From a virus, in IMG/VR virus record IMGVR_UViG_3300007512_000001, positions 1-64,000 of that record: a stretch of 64,000 bases of DNA. The stretch is one strand, 5' to 3'. Within the stretch, counting starts at the first letter, position 1. Each line of letters opens with the position of its first letter. The translations under genes were made by a program, and so were the position numbers. Positions 57,061-64,000 of this stretch are shown one piece after another. Below the pieces are notes generated by a model, which was not told the DNA's origin, did not search any database, and worked only from the letters and a program-made list of their open reading frames with translations.

Positions 57061-58167
57061 TTAACGTATTTGATCTATTTGTAATTGTTTAAAGTTACTA
57101 TCGTGCCAAAAATAATCGAATGTAGCACTTGCGTCAGATGTTTGTAACTTATAAACATCTAAATAGTCATTCATAATATACCAAGTTAGATAAGGTATGT
57201 CAGTATTAAAAGACTTTTGTAAGTTAACTTGTCCTACCTGTGGATGCCCCAATGTTAATGTTGGATCATCAGGATCTAATCCGTTTTGCCTTAACCAATT
57301 TATAAATTCATTAATTCGTTCATTATGATGTGGGAAATCTGACTTCCTTGACCAACTAATATCAAAATCACCTGCGGCTTTTGTTTGTGATCGGCATGCA
57401 ATAGTAATTTCACCCAATGTCATTGTATTGCCACCACTGATATCTAATGCACCACCTTCATCTATAAAAACTTCCCAATGCGTTTTACCAACTGCTTTAT
57501 TAACACCTACATAAACACCGCCAAACACTTTGTCTAAGCTACCAATTCCAAACCCTTCGAAGTCTGATTCATCTACTAAATCAAAGCGTGGTGCATTTAA
57601 CCAACACATTAATTGTGACTTCTGCATCCACTCAGGCGCCTGTACTAACTTACGATTAGTTAATGCCCATGTTTCAAACTCGTGACATAACAAATTAAGT
57701 TGCCTTATATGATACTTTTCTTCAGGTGTGGCGTTTTTAAAATGCCGAGACATTGACGTTGACGTATCACCTGTATCAATGCCTTGTAATTCTTCAAACC
57801 ATCTATGTAACCAATTAAACTTTTCATGTTTAATGGATAGTCCTGGATGGCCAAACCCTACTTCACCATAATTAATACAATTTTCTAATGTATATGGCGC
57901 TGTTTCTATATTATAGTTTAATGAACTACTGTTAATAAAGTCTATCGTATCGTTGATTTCATCAAGAATCAATTGCCCTGATCGTTTTCCGTTTACAAAA
58001 CCCAAAAAGCAATAGTTTTTTTCAAGTATTAAATTGTCGTTAAGTATTCCGTTTAACGCTGTAAGCCATTTGCGACTTAACCCTGTATCATATACGTCAA
58101 TATAGACATCCATAGTACTATGATATCTTGTTCTTAACGTCATTACAATTTCATCTAATTTTTTCAT
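57061..58167 (-). CDS. Hypothetical protein, 368 aa
   Basis: Not recognised. Blocks include LHRWFEELQG, HIRQLNLLCHEFETWA, HWEVFIDEGGALDISGGNTMTLGEITIA and INWLRQNGLDPDDPTLTLGHPQVG. It is related to the 50895 protein in block order. It overlaps the 2OG oxygenase gene by 17 bases, so the two may act together. Confidence 0.68.
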   Translation of the reverse strand: MKKLDEIVMTLRTRYHSTMDVYIDVYDTGLSRKWLTALNGILNDNLILEKNYCFLGFVNGKRSGQLILDEINDTIDFINSSSLNYNIETAPYTLENCINYGEVGFGHPGLSIKHEKFNWLHRWFEELQGIDTGDTSTSMSRHFKNATPEEKYHIRQLNLLCHEFETWALTNRKLVQAPEWMQKSQLMCWLNAPRFDLVDESDFEGFGIGSLDKVFGGVYVGVNKAVGKTHWEVFIDEGGALDISGGNTMTLGEITIACRSQTKAAGDFDISWSRKSDFPHHNERINEFINWLRQNGLDPDDPTLTLGHPQVGQVNLQKSFNTDIPYLTWYIMNDYLDVYKLQTSDASATFDYFWHDSNFKQLQIDQIR

Positions 58168-58927
58168 TGATTAGTTTCTCCTTTACTTCTTCAAATGTTT
58201 TACCATATAGGCATACTCTAAGCGTAAGTCTTTCATTTGGTGTTGCTTCTACACGATGTTCTATACCACTATTAATTAACGCTACCTTGTAGGTATCTAC
58301 TTTATAATAATTGTCACCTTCTCTAAACTCTGTTGCTCCACGTTTACTAGTTTCGCTATCTAAGTTAATAGCTATAACAATAGGTGTAAAAGTAGTGTTA
58401 TTAGACTTTAACAATCTATCCGGAACTGTTATAACATTATCCACATGCCAGTCGATGCAAGTATTTTTTGCTGACCATACGTAATTTACATCATAATCTA
58501 AAATAAAGTCTTGCAAATTTAAATGTTCAATTAATTGTTTTCCTATTTCTTGCATGTATTTTTTATTATCAGTAAACTCTTTAATATTGTGTTGGTCCTC
58601 AAGAACATTAAAACGAGAGTACAACGGATTATCTGCTTGCCCTACTAATATAACTCCTTCTGTTCCTTTTTTGTCAGTAACTAGTGGGCGAATTTTTTCC
58701 ATATCTATAGAATCATAATAATCTTTGTTTTTTACTATTAGATCTAAGACTTTTTTCAGTGCTTTAGATTTATCTTTTTCCTCAACTGAATAATATGTTT
58801 CTCTATATTTTCTAAGTATAGAAAAAACTTCTCTTAACTTAGCAATATCAAACATGTCATATTTGTCGTTAAAATCAATGTGTTGTGAACCAACCCATGG
58901 TTCAGATTTGTCTAATATCTTATCCAT
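58151..58927 (-). CDS. 2-oxoglutarate/Fe(II) oxygenase-like protein
   Basis: A 258-residue protein. The metal triad reads HxD in CIDWHVDNVITV, and distal His in INSGIEHRVEA; the 2-oxoglutarate Arg fits ERLTLRVCLYG. Strand pattern and spacing agree with a double-stranded beta-helix hydroxylase. It would hydroxylate the pathway substrate or a protein. A strong Shine-Dalgarno (AGGAGG) is present. It follows the PPOX-like gene by 1 base. Confidence 0.75.
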   Translation of the reverse strand: MDKILDKSEPWVGSQHIDFNDKYDMFDIAKLREVFSILRKYRETYYSVEEKDKSKALKKVLDLIVKNKDYYDSIDMEKIRPLVTDKKGTEGVILVGQADNPLYSRFNVLEDQHNIKEFTDNKKYMQEIGKQLIEHLNLQDFILDYDVNYVWSAKNTCIDWHVDNVITVPDRLLKSNNTTFTPIVIAINLDSETSKRGATEFREGDNYYKVDTYKVALINSGIEHRVEATPNERLTLRVCLYGKTFEEVKEKLINEKIR

Positions 58928-58928
58928 T

Positions 58929-59477
58929 TTATATTCCTCCTATTGTTGTAGTATCAAACTTTAGAAATTCTTGTTCATCAATACTGGTGCGTATCCAAGC
59001 TGCCTTAGCAAATCCTCCATTTAACCTAATAGACTCGACATTGAGTCTATACATATTAAAGTCTAAAAAGTCAAAAAATCCTCTTGCTTTCTTATGCTTT
59101 TCTAAAAACTTTGATTTGTGTTCATTCTTGTCTACTAATTCTACTCTGCCTATAAAAGTGGCTCTGGGACTATTCATTCTCATACGTCCATGTAAACTAC
59201 CGTCAATTGTGCCATCTAATAATAAAGATATCTTTTTGTATGTTTGAATATTTTTACTATGGTCTGACAAATCTGATATAAAAATATAAGGAACTTTTCT
59301 AATAAAGCATGACTGAACCAAACTTACATATGGATGAGTTTGTAATGCATCATGACCATTTCCTAATGAAGTGGCCATATACATAAAACCACTATCAGCA
59401 GTTATTAAATTTTCAACAATATGTATTGCGTCTACTGTAGTAAAATTTGTTTCTAAACTTTTATCGTCTTCCACCAT
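58929..59477 (-). CDS. PPOX/HugZ-like flavoprotein
   Basis: A 182-residue protein of the pyridoxamine-5'-phosphate oxidase split-barrel type: HPYVSLVQSC, PYIFISDLSDHSKNIQTYKKISLLLDGT, PRATFIGRVEL and DFNMYRLNVESIRLNGGFAKAAWI match HugZ-type haem-utilisation or FMN-binding proteins. It may bind FMN or haem and could act as a reductase for oxygen-sensitive steps. It overlaps the radical SAM gene by 25 bases. Confidence 0.78.
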   Translation of the reverse strand: MVEDDKSLETNFTTVDAIHIVENLITADSGFMYMATSLGNGHDALQTHPYVSLVQSCFIRKVPYIFISDLSDHSKNIQTYKKISLLLDGTIDGSLHGRMRMNSPRATFIGRVELVDKNEHKSKFLEKHKKARGFFDFLDFNMYRLNVESIRLNGGFAKAAWIRTSIDEQEFLKFDTTTIGGI

Positions 59478-60766
59478 TCTAAAATCTCGCCATTCAAAAT
59501 ATTATCTATAGTATAACTGGTTTTACGCAGATTGTCAATTTTTGCCATGCGTTGTTTGCCTTTCAAGATGCCTTGTTCGTACTCGTCGGACCACTCTTCT
59601 TGGAAAGTTGGTCTTTCTTTTAGATTTTTTAATACATCTATTAGCGGTTGTTGTTTCCATGTTGCCTCCTTACATTCTTCTAATAATTGATCTACTTTGT
59701 CGTTTAATAAGTTACGTGGTAAACACAATGGACTCATTATAATGTCCGGTGTAAAAGCAAAAGTAACTTTTGCTAATAACATCGTATCTAACTCCTTACT
59801 TAATTCAAACATATTTTTTACTTCATATAATCCAGGTAAGGTTAAAGTAAAGTCTAAACGCATTTGGTTTGGATGCTTTTGTGCCGCCATACCTTGTTTA
59901 TAATAGTGTAAAAACTTACTCCAATCTAAACCATCGCGTATGTATTCTCCTATAGCACCTGTACCATCAATTGATGCACATATTTGCCAGTCGCGTATAT
60001 TGTCTAGTATATTTCTAAACAAATGCGTTCCTTTATACTCTATACGAGATAAGTTTGTATTATATCTTGCGTATACTTTACTTCCGTGTCCTTGTTCTAT
60101 AATTTGTTTCATATACTTCCAATGTTCTTCAAACATTAGAGGTTCGCCACCTACCCAGTATATCTCTTCTACTTTGCCATTTGCTACTGCATCAGCAAAT
60201 TCTTTTTCTACTACTTGCGATTGAACCTCGCTTATTTGTTTTCTTACAGTTGGGTCCATCCAATTATTTTTTGGATTACTGTAATCAATCATGTTGTTGT
60301 TACGTTGTTCTGTTTCCCAACTACTACTTAACATATCGCCACACATACGACATTTAAAATTACATAAATTACTAAAGCGATAATCCCAACTTACTGGCTT
60401 CATTGTAGTGTAGCCTGTTTCGTCTGTACTTGCTATCACTTCGTCGTATTTGTGTTTAAATAAATTCCAAAAATAATCTCTATATACGTCAGTGTTTAGT
60501 AATTTTTTATTACATACTTGGCAAGCATCTATTTCTTCTCCCGCCATGTGTGCTCTACGTACACTTTTCATATATTCACTATTCCAATGTTCTTCTAATG
60601 ATATTGGATTATATTCACCTGTGCCGGCTTCAGTGTCTATATATTGCTTAAAGCTTTGTGCAGGCTCGCGTGAAGCGCAACACAATCTACGTTCTGTTTG
60701 TGGACTTAGGTAAGTATGCACCCACGGTGCCATACACATTGTTTCTGGTTTTTGTATTTTTTTCAT
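59453..60766 (-). CDS. Twitch-domain radical SAM protein (1)
   Basis: A 437-residue protein. N-terminal MCMAPWVHTYLSPQTERRLCC and CQVCNKK bind an auxiliary cluster; the radical SAM site is LCNFKCRMCGDMLSSSW (CX3CX2C) near residue 138; WVGGEPLMFEEHWKYM is the glycine-motif strand. The arrangement is that of twitch-domain radical SAM proteins, which I recall from marine phages. Product unknown. Relatives lie at 61886 and 63229. Confidence 0.85.
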   Translation of the reverse strand: MKKIQKPETMCMAPWVHTYLSPQTERRLCCASREPAQSFKQYIDTEAGTGEYNPISLEEHWNSEYMKSVRRAHMAGEEIDACQVCNKKLLNTDVYRDYFWNLFKHKYDEVIASTDETGYTTMKPVSWDYRFSNLCNFKCRMCGDMLSSSWETEQRNNNMIDYSNPKNNWMDPTVRKQISEVQSQVVEKEFADAVANGKVEEIYWVGGEPLMFEEHWKYMKQIIEQGHGSKVYARYNTNLSRIEYKGTHLFRNILDNIRDWQICASIDGTGAIGEYIRDGLDWSKFLHYYKQGMAAQKHPNQMRLDFTLTLPGLYEVKNMFELSKELDTMLLAKVTFAFTPDIIMSPLCLPRNLLNDKVDQLLEECKEATWKQQPLIDVLKNLKERPTFQEEWSDEYEQGILKGKQRMAKIDNLRKTSYTIDNILNGEILEWWKTIKV

Positions 60767-60767
60767 T

Positions 60768-61904
60768 TTATTTTTTGGGTATTAATAATGAATCTTTACT
60801 AATGCTTATATTTCTGTTGAAAGTGATCGGAGGTACTTCCGGAGCGTGAAACCACGGATGTGTTATGATATTATTATAGATTTTAACCCATTCATCATAT
60901 AATTCGTGGTCAGGCATGAATACTTGTTGTCTTTTAAAATTTGTGTAGCGGTCTGCTTCCGTCAAGCCGTTATTCTGATCTACCACTGGCCATGTTATGC
61001 CCCACGCCGTGCCCCAATCGTGTACAGGGTTAAGAAATCCTTTAACTTCAAACTTTTCGCAAAGATTTATAAAATTTATAATATCTTTAAAATTATTTTT
61101 TTGCACAACAAAAGTCATATGAAATACATAATTATTATCTTTCAAAAATTGTAAATTATCTAGAACAGTTTCCCATTTGCCAGGAGGTCTAACAATGTTA
61201 TATACGTCCTTAGTGCCTGCATCAATGCTTATTGAAAATTCTTGTATATTATTTTTTAACATAGTAGATGTTTCAAACTTGGATTGATCTATTAATGTTG
61301 CATTTGATCTAATTGTAAAACGATGTTTTGGATTTGGTTTATAATTATATATAATTTCACTATATATTTTACTAGCAAAAGGTTCACCGCCGGCGAATTC
61401 TATAAGTACTGATCCTTTATATTTGTCCAAAAGTTCTAAGAATTTTTTTACATAACTTTTTTTCTTTTCAAACTGTTTTCCAGATTTATAATACATCAGT
61501 TCATTTCTGCAACTAGGGCACTGTAAATTGCAACTATCATCCGTTGTTATATTAATTGTAAAATCATGAAATGGATCCTCCTCCTCAAAAGGACCATGAC
61601 AATGTTTTAGATCACAAAATTTAAATGTTGATCCTGCTTTTGTGTTTTCTTGTAGTTTTTTAGCAACTGGGTTGTTCCATATATCATGCAATCTATAAAA
61701 ATCAAAAATATGGCCAACAGGATAAGGTAAGAATCCTTCACAACTACATATAAAAATATATCCATCTTTATCCATCGTCATGTTGGTTTCAGGAAGAATA
61801 CATGTAAAATTTTTAGCAGATAAGTCGACTTTATTTCTATACTTATTTTTTAAGGAGAAATTACCGCCGGTTTTTCGAACAAGGGTTAAATATTTTGTAT
61901 CCAT
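60768..61904 (-). CDS. Radical SAM protein with N-terminal SPASM-like domain (paralogue)
   Basis: A 378-residue paralogue of the 55015 protein with the same order: CILPETNMTMDKDGYIFICSC, VGHIFDFYRLHDIWNN, FCDLKHC; radical SAM motif CNLQCPSCRNE near residue 134; LIEFAGGEPFASK; RSNATLIDQ; and FVVQKNNFKDIINF. The two copies suggest successive or alternative steps on related substrates. It overlaps the twitch protein upstream by 19 bases. Confidence 0.83.
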   Translation of the reverse strand: MDTKYLTLVRKTGGNFSLKNKYRNKVDLSAKNFTCILPETNMTMDKDGYIFICSCEGFLPYPVGHIFDFYRLHDIWNNPVAKKLQENTKAGSTFKFCDLKHCHGPFEEEDPFHDFTINITTDDSCNLQCPSCRNELMYYKSGKQFEKKKSYVKKFLELLDKYKGSVLIEFAGGEPFASKIYSEIIYNYKPNPKHRFTIRSNATLIDQSKFETSTMLKNNIQEFSISIDAGTKDVYNIVRPPGKWETVLDNLQFLKDNNYVFHMTFVVQKNNFKDIINFINLCEKFEVKGFLNPVHDWGTAWGITWPVVDQNNGLTEADRYTNFKRQQVFMPDHELYDEWVKIYNNIITHPWFHAPEVPPITFNRNISISKDSLLIPKK

Positions 61905-63232
61905 TTTTTATAGTCATAATTTATGAATTCTGCTAACACAGAATCAACATCATTTAAAGTTTTGCTTCTTACACTATCTACTTTACAGATAATGGTATGT
62001 AACATGGTGTCTAGATATTCTTCACCATCTTTTTCCTTTCTAAGATCTTCACTATACATATAAGAAATTAAAGACTCTACTTCTTTTACGTTATCAAAGT
62101 TTTTATCTATTAACTCTTGCCAATTATATGCTCTTAACTTATTTGCAATAATATCTTTTACTTCAGGTGAATGCATTTGTATATTAAAATGTTTGGGATA
62201 ATGCATTAAATTTAGATACCAAGAATCTAAGTCTTTAATTTCTTTAACCCAGTCTGCAACATCTGTTATGTTATGGAAATTAAACAAGTTAAATGTAGTG
62301 CATATTTCTGTTTCCATGTTACTGGTTTTGTTCTCAGAAATATACAGTATATTACTGTTTACTTCATCCCATTTTGCACCATAACGTTGGTATTCAAATT
62401 TATCGCCAATATCATCTACACTAAAAGATATTCTACAATGTTTAAAATGTGGTAAAATATCATGAAATTCATCTTTTGGCAACTGAGTGCCATTTGTATT
62501 ATAATGAATATTTATATTTTTTGCGTGTCCGGATTCAATTAATGTTTCTAATACTGTAAAGTGTTCTTTAATCATCCAGGGTTCACCGCCTGTAAACTCT
62601 AAATGCTTTACGTTAGGCAATATTTCCTTTAGGTCTTCCCAAAATTGCGGACTTTTGCGTGGCCATTCGCCTTGCTTTAGATAGTAATATGCTGATGATT
62701 TTTTTGCATCTTCTTTTTTAAGTCCATGGAACTTTATATCTAATTCTATTTCTTCTTGCGCCCATTTGCTACTACTCCATGATCCGCATATTCTACATTT
62801 TAAATTACAAATAGTTCCTAACTTTAAGTCTAAATATGCAATATCATTTTCTGTAATATCTTTACTAAAAATATCACGCATTTCAGGCAAGTGATGTGTA
62901 AAGTAGTGTGCCCAATTTATACGTTTACTTTCCAATCCAGCGTCTTCCTCATCCCAACACTTTTTGCAAATCTCAGGCTTTTTGCCGTCTAAGAAGTCTT
63001 GTCGTAACTTTTGCATATCAGGACTATTAAACGCATTTGTAATATTGTCGCCATTGTTTAAATTATACGGCTCATTTGTTCCTTCTTTACGCACAGGCCC
63101 TTCTGTCATACAACAAGGTTTAAGCCATCCTTTAGCATCTGCTTCCATATGCATAAAGGGCAAGTAGCATAGTGTAGGTGTTTCCTTAAAAGAGTCTACT
63201 TTATGTATAACAGTTTTTAGTTTTTCATTCAT
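61886..63232 (-). CDS. Twitch-domain radical SAM protein (2)
   Basis: A 448-residue protein. The N-terminal LCYLPFMHMEADAKGWLKPCC and ICKKCWDEE hold auxiliary-cluster cysteines; the radical SAM motif is ICNLKCRICGSWSSSKW near residue 145; LEFTGGEPWMIKEHF follows. It shares the build of the 59453 protein. ATG 63232 overlaps the stop of the gene upstream (ATGA). Confidence 0.86.
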   Translation of the reverse strand: MNEKLKTVIHKVDSFKETPTLCYLPFMHMEADAKGWLKPCCMTEGPVRKEGTNEPYNLNNGDNITNAFNSPDMQKLRQDFLDGKKPEICKKCWDEEDAGLESKRINWAHYFTHHLPEMRDIFSKDITENDIAYLDLKLGTICNLKCRICGSWSSSKWAQEEIELDIKFHGLKKEDAKKSSAYYYLKQGEWPRKSPQFWEDLKEILPNVKHLEFTGGEPWMIKEHFTVLETLIESGHAKNINIHYNTNGTQLPKDEFHDILPHFKHCRISFSVDDIGDKFEYQRYGAKWDEVNSNILYISENKTSNMETEICTTFNLFNFHNITDVADWVKEIKDLDSWYLNLMHYPKHFNIQMHSPEVKDIIANKLRAYNWQELIDKNFDNVKEVESLISYMYSEDLRKEKDGEEYLDTMLHTIICKVDSVRSKTLNDVDSVLAEFINYDYKKWIQNI

Positions 63233-64000
63233 AGTTCACTCAACTCTGGAAATGTTTCTTTAAAGTTTTCATTTCTTACATCGTCTACTTGGTTGGTTAG
63301 TTTTAAAAAGTCTTGTAGCAATTGTTCGTTGGCAGGTTGATTAATAAAGTTAATAGCACTTTCATAACCGTTTGTTGCTCGTTGCAAGCCGTCCAACGGT
63401 CTAATATATTCAATATGCTCTTTGTATTTAGCGATTAGTTTTTCTTTAAGATTATTTGGTAGATTGTCTATGCGATAGTGTGGTGGATTCATTAATATGT
63501 TTATGTTAAAGTCTTGTGCTTGTATTAAACCTCTATCCATCCAATCACGATGAAAGTCTGGCATATGGAAACTGTTCATTATGCTTAACGTGCAACTAAT
63601 ATAAAAATCCACGTTAGGACAAATTTCTAACATTTCAAATCTATTTTGTTCAGTCTCTTTCCAAATAGTTCCTTTACGTATATACTCGGCACGTTTGCCC
63701 ATGCCATCCAAACTTGCGCCGACACTAACACTATCAAAATGTTTCCACATTTCAAAAATACTTTTTCCTTTAAACTTCATTTCGCTCATATTAGTGTTGT
63801 AAATAAGTTTTACATCAAAACGCTCTTGTCGTATAAGTTCTTCTAAAATTTTCCAATGCTCAACCATTGTAAGTGGTTCACCACCCGCAAAATAAAATTG
63901 CTCAATGTATGGCATATGTCGCTTTGCTTCTTCATAAAAGTCTTTGTCATCACCACATCGTATTACTTTGGGATGATTTGGCGTTTGTCCTAACTTAACG
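63229..64000 (-). CDS. Twitch-domain radical SAM protein (3), partial
   Basis: The frame is open to the right edge, so the N-terminal part with the cluster cysteines lies outside the window. Visible: YIEQFYFAGGEPLTMVEHWKIL, NTNMSEMKFKGKSIFEMWKHF, VGASLDGMGKRAEYIRKGTIW, like the 59453 protein. It is upstream in the same operon. Confidence 0.82.
   Translation of the reverse strand, partial: VKLGQTPNHPKVIRCGDDKDFYEEAKRHMPYIEQFYFAGGEPLTMVEHWKILEELIRQERFDVKLIYNTNMSEMKFKGKSIFEMWKHFDSVSVGASLDGMGKRAEYIRKGTIWKETEQNRFEMLEICPNVDFYISCTLSIMNSFHMPDFHRDWMDRGLIQAQDFNINILMNPPHYRIDNLPNNLKEKLIAKYKEHIEYIRPLDGLQRATNGYESAINFINQPANEQLLQDFLKLTNQVDDVRNENFKETFPELSEL

Overview
The window reads as about 64 kb from the middle of a large, AT-rich T4-like myovirus (Caudoviricetes). 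It is most like the marine T4-type phages of cyanobacteria and SAR11-type bacteria. Evidence for this: a family B DNA polymerase with all exonuclease and polymerase motifs, a gp45-type sliding clamp, a DsbA-like double-stranded DNA-binding protein, an RNase H/FEN-type 5' nuclease, T4-type late promoters (TATAAATA), and several small proteins that I recall from marine T4-like phages. No photosynthesis gene is present. A proteobacterial GMP reductase and a 7Fe-type ferredoxin point to a heterotrophic proteobacterial host. The host assignment is inference. No tRNA, rRNA, insertion sequence, integrase or CRISPR array was recognised, and no gap between genes exceeds 300 bases.

Layout. (1) 1-9 kb: an OB-fold-like protein, a GT2-type glycosyltransferase, a family of paralogous beta-rich proteins behind late promoters (probable virion or tail-adhesin parts, one with 15 consecutive prolines), a minus-strand pair (GIY-YIG nuclease and GMP reductase), an ADP-ribosyltransferase-like protein, and dsbA. 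(2) 9-16 kb: a Leu/Phe/Glu-type amino-acid dehydrogenase, DNA polymerase, a methyltransferase-like protein, the clamp, a DpdA-like DNA transglycosylase, and a ClpP-like protease. (3) 17-25 kb: ferredoxin, a QueD-like T-fold protein, a cupin, a GT-B glycosyltransferase, then FolE, a phosphoribosyltransferase, QueD, an amidinotransferase and QueE. Together with DpdA this makes a 7-deazaguanine DNA-modification set. (4) 25-29 kb: a highly expressed-looking small membrane protein, the 5' nuclease and small unknown genes. (5) 29-38 kb: a stretch of visibly higher GC with small accessory genes, an HTH protein, a ParB-like protein, an HNH nuclease and a MoxR-VWA pair. Three of its operons share a promoter/leader cassette. 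(6) 38-43.7 kb: a secreted FG-GAP/beta-barrel protein, a DNA methyltransferase, small membrane proteins and conserved small proteins. (7) 43.7-47.2 kb: ThyX, then PIG-L deacetylase, DegT aminotransferase and SDR epimerase. (8) 47.2-64 kb, minus strand: a dense, overlapping biosynthetic operon. It holds five radical SAM proteins (one cut by the window end), a PPOX/HugZ-like flavoprotein, a 2OG-Fe(II) oxygenase, SGNH-like proteins, an Smr domain protein, a carbamoyltransferase, a sulfotransferase, and a 1224-residue protein of about eleven repeated modules ending in a glycosyltransferase-like domain.

How the parts may work together. FolE, QueD and QueE lead from GTP to CDG, and DpdA would place a 7-deazaguanine base in DNA. 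QueC is absent from this window, and an amidinotransferase gene sits between queD and queE, so the final base could be unusual. The 43.7-64 kb genes look like a phage-borne pathway for a modified sugar, glycan or small molecule; the product cannot be named from sequence. The ferredoxin could reduce the radical SAM clusters. Many genes start 7-10 bases after a sigma70-type -10 box, or 5-6 bases after a T4 late box, so leaderless mRNAs appear common here.
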